From Posidonia oceanica (Eukaryota > Streptophyta > Magnoliopsida > Alismatales > Posidoniaceae): DNA of 64,000 nucleotides. The stretch covers positions 53,596,001-53,660,000 of the forward strand of contig JAZBRS010000020.1 of NCBI GenBank assembly GCA_037176725.1. The letters are read 5' to 3'. Shown here one piece after another: positions 44,401 through 55,153 of the stretch. Positions within the stretch are counted from its first letter, which is position 1; the number at the start of each line of letters is the position of its first letter. The translations under genes were made by a program, and so were the position numbers. The notes beneath the pieces are model-generated. The model was not told the origin of the DNA. It made no database searches and saw only the letters and a list, made by a program, of their open reading frames with translations.

Positions 44401-46179
44401 AATCACTCATTTAAATCCTGTTTTAACTATATTGCATTGCATAAAAACCCAGAAACATTCCATAATTGCATATCAGTCCAGTCTGCATTCAATCATTCAT
44501 TTAAATCATGTTTTAAACCATATTGCATTGCTGTTTAGTCCAATAACATGTTTTATTTGCATTTTAGTCCTTCATGCATTTAAATGCCATGTTAGTTGTA
44601 TTTTAAACCACATTGCCCTATTTTAAAAGCCCCATGGTTTTGCAAAATTGCATGTCAGTCCCTGTTTTCAACTTTCGCACACTTGCATGCTTCTTTTGCA
44701 TTGCATTTAGGTCCTACATGTTTTCTAAATTACATTTAGGTCCTTTTCTTGCATTTTTGCATGCATATTTTCCAGTTAGCTTTGCATTCAGCATATGCAT
44801 TGTTGCGTCATCATTCTTGCATGCATTTGCCCTATTTTGCACACACATAGGGTCATTTTGCATGTAGACCCTTGTAGTTTTCCTTAATTACACTTAGGTC
44901 TCTGCATTACATTTCTGCATACATTTGCAATCCCATATCATGGGACCTTGCATCCTTGCATTCATTCAAGCATCCTCAGCACTTCTACATGCATGCACCC
45001 TGTTCTGCACATCCTCAGGGACTATTTGCACTTAGACCCCTACCTTTTCTGGCCCTTGAGCCTTCTGACTTGATTCCTGAATAACTTTTGATCGGACCGT
45101 TGGATTTCCACTATCTAACTGTCCAGGTCTTCCTGGTTGAATGATCTTTCATTTAAACCAAAGTTATCTCAGATCAGGCTTCAGATCCTCAAGATAAGTC
45201 CATCTGAATCACAGCACATCATTCATTCGCATTGCATGCATCGTTTTGCGTACCTACATCTGTTTTCTTTGCTTGTTGCTTGCATTTGCATCGTTTTGCG
45301 TGTCTACATCCGTTTTCGCTTGCATTTGCATCGTTTAGCGTGCTTGTATCCGTTTTTGCTTGCATTTGCATCATTTTTCGTCCCTACTTTGTTTTCTTTC
45401 ACTTGTTGCTCGCATTTGTACCGTTTTGCGTGCCCGATCTTGTTTTCGCTTGTTTTTGCACTGTTTTGCGTGCCCGTTCCCGTTTTTGCTTGCTTTGCAC
45501 CATTTTGCGTGCCAGCTCTTGTTTTTCCTTGCATGTCGCTTGCATTTGCTTGGTTTTCCCTGCTGTTTTGTTTTAATCGCTTGCATTTGCATTAGAGCAG
45601 TGATGCTTACTGTTTGGAGTTCTCATGAACCAGAGCACGCCCTGTTCGGAACACTGATAGTGCTGCTGAGCACATAGACTGCATGTTTAATTCCTTGCAC
45701 GCATTTCATCATTTAGAGTACACATTTGAGCATGTAATTAGGCATTCATGGCACTTAGGCACCCAAAGTATGCATCATCTTTCATAAGCAAGCGTAAGCC
45801 TAGAGAGATCGATTCCTCGGGCGTGTCGGGGGTGCCTAACACATTCCCCGTGCGTAACAGGAGTCCTTACCCTTTCTCTGGCCCGCAATGACCCTTTTGC
45901 CCTCATCCTTGCCACGAGTCATCTTCTTTGCACAGCATTGCATTGCATTGTGTGGTTTTGCATGTTTTTCATGCGTTTCTCCGATTTTCCTTGTCTCCTG
46001 ACTTAATAGACACGGTGGTAACTCTGATTTGTCTTATCTTTTCCTCTTTCCCCTTTTTTTGGTGTTTTCGAGTCAAGTTTCCCTTCTCGGACACACCCGC
46101 TAATAGTAAACTTAATTCCGATCGGTGCACGCGAGCTCTAGTAGCGTGCATGGATGATCCGAACTCTGGGATTGCTACA
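41452..46179 (+). mobile_element. Plus-strand LTR body with intact 3' end, 5' start lost
   Basis: It ends at 46179 in GGGATTGCTACA, preceded by CGGTGCACGCGAGC, as in the other LTRs here. In order: AAACCCTAG/A-rich DNA (41452-42240), CT- and GC-rich zone (42240-43600), TTGCATTTTAGTCC-type array (43620-44900), GATCGGACCGTTGGAT block (45090), GTTTTGCGTGCC repeats (45240-45530), the conserved block from 45590 and the PBS-like TGGTAACTCT (46016-46025). After 46179 comes leader sequence of a minus-strand element rather than a PBS, so this LTR was inserted there, most likely as a solo LTR. No LTR start is found on the left. No host gene is supported. Confidence 0.75.
45240..45560 (+). repeat. Tandem repeat GCATTTGCATCGTTTTGCGTGCC in the LTR
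   Basis: Six to seven degenerate copies of about 40-58 bp each carry TTGCATTTGCATCGTTTTGCGTGCC followed by TACATCCGTTTTCGC-like sequence. The opposite-strand solo LTR has the same repeat at 50160-50510 with a regular 40-bp period. Confidence 0.8.
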
Positions 46180-46566
46180 CCTAGAGTACATTCTTATTTG
46201 TCATTTCATTTATTTATTTATTAAACCATGGGGGAAAGCAACCATGTCTCTAATTATCCCTAGGTTTAATTGCAAAAAGGGAAGAAAACACCCAAATATG
46301 GCATGAAAACATCAAACACACACTTCAAAAGGCATGTGCATGGCATGTGCTAGTGTTGTAACATGATTTGTGAAATGGAAAACACTCAACACATCAAGAG
46401 CATGTATAGCATGGCATGGCATATGTGTATGGGCATATAAATATGGCACAAAGCAAGTTATCAAAGCATGGATAACATGGCAAGCAAGTAAAGCAAACAC
46501 ATGCAAGCAATCATGCAAACAGGAGAAAGCCACTAAGCGTAAAAGCAAAAAACTGGAGTCTGGTTA
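46180..46566 (-). other. Leader (5' internal region) of a minus-strand Tat element
   Basis: Non-coding. Read on the minus strand from the PBS, it matches the plus-strand leader at 54180-54600, for example ATTAGAGAC...TTGCTTYCCC followed by GGTTTAAT, and the CATGCCATGC-type words. It is cut at 46179/46180 by the LTR on its left, so gag is not reached. Confidence 0.72.
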
Positions 46567-46584
46567 TCCCCAGCGGAGTTGCCA
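46567..46584 (-). promoter_or_regulatory. Primer-binding site of the minus-strand Tat element
   Basis: On the minus strand, TGGCAACTCCGCTGGGGA lies 5 bases after an LTR end (GGTTACA). It matches the plus-strand PBS at 54156-54173 at 16 of 18 positions. It starts with TGG, as expected for pairing to a tRNA CCA end. I do not assign the tRNA with certainty. Confidence 0.85.
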
Positions 46585-46589
46585 GTTTC

Positions 46590-46632
46590 TGTAACCATGC
46601 GACCGGATGACTCGAATGTGCCAAATCGTGGG
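46590..46632 (-). mobile_element. Tip of a minus-strand 5' LTR
   Basis: The 43 bases TGTAACCATGCGACCGGATG and following match the LTR end at 8608-8655 (TATAACCACGCGATCGAACG), with mostly transition differences. The rest of this LTR is displaced by the plus-strand element starting at 46633. It may be the partner LTR of 8608-11190. Confidence 0.7.
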
Positions 46633-49246
46633 TGTAGACACCCCATTTTGTTGAACCAAAACCCTAGCCCTTTTTTAAACCCTTTTCCCAATTATTTATA
46701 GCCCACAACCTTAACCCACTGCAAAGCCCAACCTCCTTCTTTCTTTTCTTTTTACCTCAGCCCACTTGGCCCATTACACACTTCATTTCCACAGCATTTT
46801 CCACAACCGCCATAAGCTACTGCAAGCTCACAACCCCTTTTATTTTCCTTTTATTTCCAAAGCCACCAAGCCCATGATTCGGGCCCAAACCACATTTCAT
46901 TTCATTTCTTCCCTTCTCCAATCAAATAGTAACAAAAATCACAGGCTTCTTCAAACTTTTGGCAGTAGCACCTTCACACCATTTTTGCAGCCAACACACG
47001 ACCTCCTACAACCCACCTCCTCTGCCATCTCCAGCCAATAGCTTGCCTCCACCTCAGCCTCCTGCCACCACCTTCATCTGCCGACCGTTCAGATCTGAGA
47101 TCTGGATCAACAGCAGGCCTCATCTCCTCACTCAATAAAACAGTGGCATCCTCCTCCTTCTTTCGGTTGGCTTGCTTCCCCATTGCACCCATTGCTCTCG
47201 GCTTGCTTCCCCACACTTCCCCATTTGCTCACGGTTGGCTTCACCACATCTCCACGCATTCACAACACAAGAGCAAGTCCAATTCACCACACGCAACAGC
47301 AGCCTCCTCACAGCAACCCATCACTCACCTCCAACAACTGCAATCCTTTCATCTCCACACAATTCACAGCACACAGCAACACACCACCCACAGCTACCCC
47401 TCTCCACCTTCACCAGCCTCCCACGAACCCACCTGCAAGATTTAACACACAGTGAGAGCCACAGAGAGGAAAAGAGAAGAGAAATTCAGAGAGCACCCAT
47501 TTCTTCAATCCGTGCACAGAGCGGGAGAGCAGACAATCCACAAGCTCCCAGGCCTTCTCCGCAACGCCAGCAACCTCCCTGGACAGCGCCAGCAGGTTGC
47601 TGCCACCTCCAGTGCCTCCTTTGCTCGCAACACCACCACCACACCCATTCGAGGTTGACAGACCTCTCGAGCGCGCACGCAGGTAATGGACGCTCCCTTT
47701 AGCTTCGTTACATGCCTCTCCTGCCTCCAAGCCTCCTTTTTGTGCATTTCGTGCCCTGTGCTCCATTTCGCCTCGCCGGACTCCACCTTCTTCCCTAGCG
47801 ACGTCCACTAGCCGCGACCGAGCTCTGCCGCACCAGATGCTCCCCTCGCCTCTAGATCGCCTCTCCGGACCTCCAGAAGCTCAGCTGTGCACCGAGCGAG
47901 CCCAGCCGACGCCAGCAGCTCCTCCGCCGCCCGCAGTTATGCCTACAACTGCACACTGAGGTCAACAGAGCACTCCATACACCGCCGCGCATCGCTCACA
48001 CGCCCTCGCCTCTGGACAGACCGCCTCCAGCCTTCGAATGCCTCCGCCTGGCCGGAAGTGCACTGGACCGCCGCGGCTTCCCCTTTCTTCTACGGCACAG
48101 TTCTGCAGTGTCGGGCGACACTGTAGAGCTGTAGCATCTAAGTTCTTTTGATTTTATTTTGCTGCATAGAAATAAAGTCCAGCTAGTTATTTTCTTTTCA
48201 TTTAGGTCCTGATTTGATTTAGATTTCTTTTAAATCTTATTTTGAATCATACTACATTGCATTTTAATCCAGCATCTTACTTTTATTGCATTTTAGTCCA
48301 CTATGCATTCATTCATTCATTTAAATGCATCTTTAAATCATATTGCATTGCAGAAAAGCCCAGTAACCTATTTTAATTGCATTTAAGTCCATTGTGCATT
48401 CATCAATCATTTAAATGCATTTTTAAACTATATTACATTACAGAAAAGCCTGTGATTTAGTTTATTTGCATTTTAGTCCAGCTGCATACATTCATTTCAT
48501 TTAAATGAACATTTAAACCATACTGTATTGTTGTAAAGTCCTGCACTTTATTATATTTGCATGTAGGTCCAGCTGCATACATTCATTCATTTAAATGAGC
48601 ATTTAAATCATATTGCATTGTTGTTAAGTCCTATAGTTTTGCATATTTATACATAAGTCCTGTTGCATGCATTCATTCATTTGAATCACACTTAAACTAC
48701 ATTGCATTTATGCTTGCATTACATTTAAGTCCTGCATTATAGTTTTACTGCATATAGGTCTTGCAGTTGCATACATAACATTTAGGTCCAGCAGCTTAGT
48801 TTTATTGCATTTATGTCCAGAACCTAAACTATTGCATGCTTATCATTTTATGGGCATTTTGCATGTTGCCTCCTACCTTTTGGGCATACTGCATATTGCC
48901 CCCTACCATTTGGGCATACTGCATATAGCCCCCTGCCTTTTGCCATAGTGCATGTTGCCCTTTACACTCTGCCATATTGCATGTTCCCCCTTTGCATTTC
49001 TCCCATATTGCATCATAGTCCAAATTGCATTAAGGACTTAACTATTGCATTGCATGCACTTTCCAGGACTTTGCATCTTAGTCCCTGCATTCTCTTTCAG
49101 CATCCTCGATCTCTGTTTACTTGGTTTTATCCTTGTTTGCCAAGTATTTGTGTTTTGAGCACATTGATCTTCTCTGTGATTCTGGGAATGCGTCCTGTGA
49201 GCGACAGGAACTAATGTATATTATACGCGTGACCTTTGGGTGCGTG
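46633..49246 (+). mobile_element. 5' LTR of the plus-strand Tat-type element, first part
   Basis: Starts TGTAGACACCCCATTTTGTT and is collinear with the 3' LTR at 61914-64000, about 93-95% identical by eye over 2.09 kb. Contents: pyrimidine- and CCC-rich start, GC-rich zone (47000-48120), TTGCATTTTAGTCC-type array (48170-49080). It is interrupted at 49246 by a minus-strand solo LTR and resumes at 53337. Without the insertion the LTR is about 3.43 kb. ORFs in the GC-rich zone are not conserved proteins. Confidence 0.9.
49242..49246 (+). repeat. Target-site duplication GCGTG, left copy
   Basis: GCGTG at 49242-49246 matches 53332-53336, on the two sides of the solo LTR. Confidence 0.88.
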
Positions 49247-50159
49247 TGTAGCGATCTCGGGATTTGGATCGTCCATGCACGATGCCAAAGCTCACGTGCA
49301 CCGATCGGAACTAGGTTCACTATATGCAGGCGTGACCTCCTCCCGGGTGCCCACGGCAGGTCTCGCATGTTGCCATAGCTCGCGATGTGATCATGCCGTG
49401 AGAGGGGGGAGGAGCCGCTGTCGGTAGTGAATCCAAGGAGAAACTCGACTCGAAAACACTGGAAAAATGCGAAGATAAAAGAGATAAGACAAAAGGGAGT
49501 CGCCACCTAGTCTATTAAATCGGGAGACGAGGAAAACTGAGAAAATATAGGAAAACATGCAGATGGATGTAATGTTATGCAAAATGAATGACTCATGCCA
49601 AGGATAAAGGTAAAACGGTCATTGCATGTCCAGAGAAAGGGTAAGGACTCCTGTTACGTGTGGGGAAGGTATTAGGCACCCCCGACACGCCCAGAATCGG
49701 TCTTTCTTGACTATTCTCGCTCGCATTTACAGGATATCGACGATGATTGCCTAACTATACGTCCAAGGGACGAGGGATGCTATACCTATGCTATGGGTGT
49801 TCAGATGAATGCCTAAATGCTTAAATGCCTAAGTGCCATGTATGTTGAAATAAACATGCGCGAATACATGCTCTAAGTGTTGTGATGCGTGGAAAGAAAA
49901 TAAACATGCGATCTATGTGCTCAGCTATGCTGTCAACGTTCCGAATAGGGCAAGCCTTGATTCGTGAGAACTATTGGCAGTAAACATCACTGTGCTAAAT
50001 GCAAATGCAAGCGATAAAACAAAACGGCGTTAAAACCATACACATGCAAGCGACATGCAAAGGAAAACAGGAGCAAATATGCAAAATGGTGCGAGAAATG
50101 AAATCAGGCGCGCAAAACGGTGTAAAAGCGAAGGAAAACAAGAGTGGGTGTGCAAAATG

Positions 50160-50510
50160 ATGCAAACGGAAGTAAAATAGGATGTGGGCATGCAAAACAG
50201 TGCAAATGCGAGCAAAACAAGATGCGGGCACGCAAAACAAGGCAAATGTAAGCAGAATAGGGTGTAGGCACGCAAAACAATGCAAATGTGACCAAAACAG
50301 GGTGCAGACACGCAAAATAGTGCAAATGTAAGCAAAACAGGGTGCGGACACGCAAAACAATGCAAATGCAAGCAAAACAAGGTGCAGGCATGCAAAACAA
50401 TGCAAATGTGAGCAAAACAGGGTGCGGCCACGCAAAACGATGCAAATGTGAGCAAAACAGGGTGTAGGCACGCAAAACAATGCAAATATGAGCAAAACAG
50501 TGCAAATGCA
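50160..50510 (-). repeat. 40-bp tandem repeat in the solo LTR
   Basis: About nine copies with regular 40-bp spacing: TGCAAATGTGAGCAAAACAG then GGTGCGGACACGCAAAACAA. On the minus strand this is the TTGCATTTGCATTGTTTTGC repeat also seen at 45240-45560. Confidence 0.9.
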
Positions 50511-52419
50511 AGCTAATTAGGATGAATGTATGCAAAAATGCAAGAAAAGGACCTAAATGCAGTTTTTGAAAACTTACAGGGCCTAAATGCAATGCAAAGA
50601 AAGCATGCAAACTTGTAAAAGTTGAAAACATGGACTTATGTGCAATTTCAGAAAACTATTGGGCTTTTTAACAATGCAATGTGGTTTAAAATGCAACTAA
50701 CATGACATTTAAATGCATGGAGGACTAAAATGCAATTAAACTTTCTTTATGGGTTTTTCTGCAATGCAATAAGATAAGAAACAGAAATTAAATGAAAGAT
50801 GAATGCTTTGAGGACTAATGTGCAATTTACAGAATTTTTGTGGGTTTTATATGCAATGAAATATACAGATTTAAACTACCGATTCACAGAATATGGACTT
50901 AAATGCAATTACAGCATATTTTTGTGTTTTTGGTAATGTAATATGATTAAAATGTAGATTAAATGAGTTTTTAAACTATTGATGAACTGATATGCAAATA
51001 AACATGTTTTTTGGGTTTTTCAGTAATGCAATATAGTTTTAAATGCTGATTAAATGAAATGCATGAACTGTATGAGGACTGATGTGCAATTAAACTAAGT
51101 ACAGGGGCTAAAATGCAATTCAGTCAGGTAAAAATGCAATTTAAATGAATGCATGCATGGTCTGTAGACTAAAATGCAAATAATGCAACCAGCAGGAGCT
51201 TTATGCAATGCAATAAGGTAAAATATGAATTTAAATGATATGTCTAACATATAGAGGACTGGAAAGTAATAAAAACATAATACAGGATAAAAATTGCAAT
51301 GTAATATGGTAAAGTATGGAATTAAATGATTTTCAACTGAACAGAGGACTAAAATGTAATAAAAAAAGTACAGAATAAAAAATACAATACAGTATGGTAA
51401 ATTTAAAATTTAAATGATTTTAACAACTGAACAGAGGACCTAAATGCAAATAAAATAAAATACAGGAGATAATTGCAATGTAATATGATAAAACAAACAT
51501 TTAAATGATATTAATCAACTGTAGGACTTAAAAGTAAATAAAACAAGCTACCAGACTAAAAATAAATAAAGCTAAAACTATTTGAACTACAGAAGGACTA
51601 AAATGCAAATAAAGAAAACTATTTCATATGATTTTTATTTAGAATTAAATAAATCTTAAACTGTGGCTGGACCTAAAAGCAAATAAGCAAAACTACGAGG
51701 TAGAAATGCAATGTGGTGGTAAAGTTCATAAGATAAGAAAATAAAAAAATCAAATGAAAACCTTATTGTAGTGGAGGAGGGCAGACGCCGGCGAGCTGCT
51801 CCGGCGGGCGGTGCCGAGGAAGAAGGCCAACTCTGGTGAGCTTCTGCAGGTGCTACAGGGCTCGAAACGCGAAAATAAAAATATAGAGACGAAGAGAGGA
51901 ATGAGGCGGATCTAGTGGTGGGCTTGGATGATTTTTTCACACATTGGGGCGGACGCAGAAAATTGGAGAATTTCTACTCCAGCGAACGGCGCCGAGGAAG
52001 AAGGCCAACTCCAGCGAGCTTCTGTAGGTGCTGTGGGGCTCGAAACGTGAAAATAAAAATATGGGGACTAAGAGGGGAACGAGGCAGATCTAGTGGTGGG
52101 CTTGGATGATTTTTTTACATGTCGGGGCGAACGCAGAAAATTGGAGAAGTTCTGCTGTGGTTTCCCTCTCCTCTTCTTCCTCTCTCTTCTTCTCTAGGTT
52201 TCTTTCTCCTTTTTCCTTTGTGTTTTTCTTTCCACCTTTTTTTCTTGGTCTCCTCTTTGGTTGTCCTCCTCTTGTTCTCCTAGTGTTACTAGGGTTTTAT
52301 ATTAAGTGGGGAGGCGATGAGGGCCGTTGGATGAGGGTCAGATGAGATAGGATTTGGTTTTTTTTTTAAATGGTTTTTTTCTTTCTTTTGAATGGCACTA
52401 GGGTTTGGGTTTTAATGCA

Positions 52420-53290
52420 TGGGTTTAGGTCTTTTTTTTTTGTTTTTTCTTGAATGGCACAAGGGTTTGGGTTTTAAAGGTTTTGGATTTGGTTTTGGTT
52501 CGAGCTTAGGGTTTGCATGGGATATTGGTTTGGTTTTTTTTTAGTGGAATTAGGGTTTTGGGTTTAGGCGTGGTTTCAACCTAGGTTTTCCAGGGTTTAG
52601 GTGTTTTGATTTATCTTAAGTCTCCTAGGTTTTTGTGCTTTGATTTAACCTAAGTTTTCTAGGTTTTTGTGCTTTGATTTAACCTAAGTTTTCTAGGTTT
52701 TTTGTGTGAGTGATTTAACCTAAGTTTTCTAGGTTTTTTGTGTGAGTGATTTAACCTAAGTTTTCTAGGTTTTTGTGCTTTGATTTAACCTAAGTTTTCA
52801 AGTTTTTTTGTGCTTTGATTTAACCTAAGTTTTCTAGGTTTTTGTGTTTTGATTTAACCTAGGTTTTCTAGGTTTTTTTGTGTGAATGATTCTAGGGTTT
52901 TCCTAGGGCTTTGATTCTAAGTTTTGATGAACGGGTTTAGGTGTGGATTTCCTAGAATTTCTAGGGTTAGGTGAGTGGCTTTTGGTTTTGAAAAGAGTGT
53001 GATTTTAAGGTTTAGTGTTTTAGGGTTTTGGGTGTTGGGTTTGAGTTTAGGGTTTTAGATTTTAGGGTTTAAGGGTTTAGAGTTTAGGTTTGAGGTTTAG
53101 GGTTTGTGATTTTGGTTGTGAAAATGGGTGTGGGTTTAAGGTTTAGTGTTTTAGGGTTTTGGGTGTTGGGTTTGAGTTTAGGGTTTTAGATTTTAGGGTT
53201 TATGGTTTTGGGTGTTGGGTTTGAGTTTAGGGTTTTAGATTTTAGGGTTTATGGTTTTGGGTGTTGGGTTTTAGGTTTTGAGTCCACCAG
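52420..53290 (-). repeat. Degenerate tandem repeats at the LTR start, telomere-like words
   Basis: Two arrays. At 52600-52880, about eight copies of TTTAACCTAAGTTTTCTAGG separated by TTTTTGTGCTTTGA spacers. At 52980-53280, repeats of GGGTTTTGGGTGTTGGGTTT with TTTAGGGTTTTAGATTTTAG. TTTAGGG words are frequent but not in perfect telomeric phase. Confidence 0.8.
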
Positions 53291-53331
53291 AGAAGAGCCA
53301 TTAATGCAGGAGTCAAAATGGGGTGTCTACA

Positions 53332-53336
53332 GCGTG
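53332..53336 (+). repeat. Target-site duplication GCGTG, right copy
   Basis: Directly follows the solo LTR terminus TCTACA and matches 49242-49246. Confidence 0.88.
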
Positions 53337-54154
53337 TATAAGGCGTCTAGATCCAGTGCGACTTGCAAGCATGCAACTTGAGCCCAGAGTAGGCTATGTG
53401 CAGAGTTTTGTTTCTCTATTTACTCATCGACTATCTGTTTTGTTTTCTTCTGCATCCTTACTCGATTTCCCCTTGCTTGTCGCATCCTTGCATTGTATGG
53501 TTTTCCGTCGGTGTTTTGTTTTCCCTTAGCATGCCACATCCTTGCATTGAATGGTTTTCATCCGACGTTTTGTTTCCCACCTGCATTGCATCTAGGGCGA
53601 TGATGATTACTATTTGGAGTTCTTACGAACCAAGGCCCGCCCCGTTTGGAACCCTAACAGCGCTACTGAGTACATAGATTGCATGTTTTGTTTTCCCTCA
53701 TGCATCTTGACATTTAAGCATACATTTAAGCATACGAAAGCACTCATGGCATAACATAGCATTCATTTCACACATGTGAGCAAGATTAGCCTAGAAAGAC
53801 CGCTCCTCGGGCGCATGGGGGTGCCTAACACATTTCCCATGCGTAACAGGAGTCCTTACCCTATCTCTTGGCACGCAAGGACCATTGTGTCTACATCCAT
53901 TGGCACTAGTCATTTATTTCAGCATGGCATTGCATCCTTTGTATGTTTTCATGCTTTCCTTCGTTTTCCTCGTCTCCTGACAATAGACTAGGTGGCGACT
54001 CCCTTTTGCTTTATCTTTGTTTTTCCGCTCTTTTTCGGTGTTTTTGAGTTGAGTTTCCTTCCTCGGATCCACTCGCTAATAGCGGCCTTTCGTCGGTCGG
54101 TGCACGTGAGCTTTGGCAGCGTGCATGGATGTGCTGATGGACAGGGTTGCTACA
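53337..54154 (+). mobile_element. 5' LTR of the plus-strand element, second part
   Basis: This is the 3' end of the LTR interrupted at 49246. It holds the conserved block (53590-53900), the PBS-like TGGCGACTCCC at 53993-54003, the CGGTGCACGTGAGC word and the terminus GGTTGCTACA at 54154, one base before the PBS. Confidence 0.9.
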
Positions 54155-54155
54155 G

Positions 54156-54173
54156 TGGCGACTTCGCTGGGGA
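54156..54173 (+). promoter_or_regulatory. Primer-binding site of the plus-strand element
   Basis: TGGCGACTTCGCTGGGGA lies one base after the 5' LTR end. It begins with TGG, as expected for a tRNA 3' CCA end, and matches the minus-strand PBS at 46567-46584 at 16 of 18 positions. Confidence 0.9.
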
Positions 54174-55153
54174 TACACAAGATTCCGGCTTTCATCTGGC
54201 TTTCTCACTTGATTGGTTTTTCGCTTTTGCTTGCCTTTATGCTATGCTTGCTTTATCTATGCTTACCTTATCTTTGCTTGCTTCATCATGCTTAATTCAT
54301 GCTTTATTACTCGCTTATTGCCATGCTTACTTACCTCTTGAGTGGTGATTGCTTACTTGCACACTTATGCCATGCAACCACTTGCACATATTTTGCAGCA
54401 TGCCTTTTGATGTGATGAATGCTTCTTTTCACCATCATGCATACAACACATTCGCACATGCCATGCATATGCCTTTTGCCTTGTTGTATGTTGTTTGCAT
54501 GCCATGACTCCCTGTTTCTTTCTCCTTTGCATATGCCATGCCTAGGACATTAGAGACCACTTTGCTTCCCCTTTTGGTTTAATTTAAAAGCAACAATAAA
54601 GCCAAACAATAAAATCAAAGCACAACTAGAGCCAAACTTGCAATCTATCCCCTCTGGCTAAATAAAATGCAAATAAGAAGAACTTTGAGCATCTTTGCAT
54701 GAATGAACATTTTAGAAAGCATGTATCTTCTCATCTGAGTCCACCTACCAGTCTGAGAAGGATAGGTCTGATCTCTCGTTCTATGGCTTCGGTGTGGGAC
54801 AGTAGGTCAATCTATTCCCCCTTGTCTGGGGTCGCGTCAATGTTTGTAGAGGTACAAGCTTACTGCTACCGTAGGAGACATGACCTTCGAATTCACCACT
54901 CGTCTGTCTTTCACACTTCACTTCGGCTAAGATGAAGGAGAGGTGGGGACCTTCTTTCTGACTTGAGTCGTAAACCCATAACCCTGTGAGCTTGTCTGAG
55001 TATTCAGCCTACTCAGGACATATATGGTGAGAGAGTGCATATTAGGACATTCATCTGCATAGTGTGCCATTCATACCACCATAAAAATTTGCATTGAATC
55101 CTTGTCCAGGTTTCTAACCTGTTTCAAGTAGGTGCGAGGTCCTCAGCCGAAGC
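54174..55153 (+). other. Untranslated leader between PBS and gag
   Basis: Non-coding T-rich sequence with CATGCTTGC-like words (54200-54560), an ATTAGAGACCACTTTGCTTCCCC piece shared with 46180-46566, then less repetitive DNA (54700-55150). No ORF of note before the gag ATG. Confidence 0.7.

Larger units (their letters stand above)
49247..53331 (-). mobile_element. Solo LTR, minus strand, nested in the 5' LTR
   Basis: This 4085-bp LTR, read on the minus strand, starts TGTAGACACCCCATTTTGAC at 53331 and ends GAGATCGCTACA at 49247. It has no internal region and is flanked by GCGTG. Contents on the minus strand: AAACCC-rich start (52420-53290), pyrimidine-rich zone, a GC-richer zone (51770-52200), TTGCATTTTAGTCC-type array (50520-51700), the 40-bp repeat (50160-50510) and the conserved end (49250-49990) with the PBS-like word at 49495-49505. 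It belongs to the same broad LTR type as its host LTR but differs much in sequence. Confidence 0.93.

Noticed and set aside
50104..50631. Cys- and Phe-rich minus-strand ORFs of 150-175 codons
   Set aside because: Translations of the 40-bp repeat and flanks in the solo LTR; three frames are open at once.
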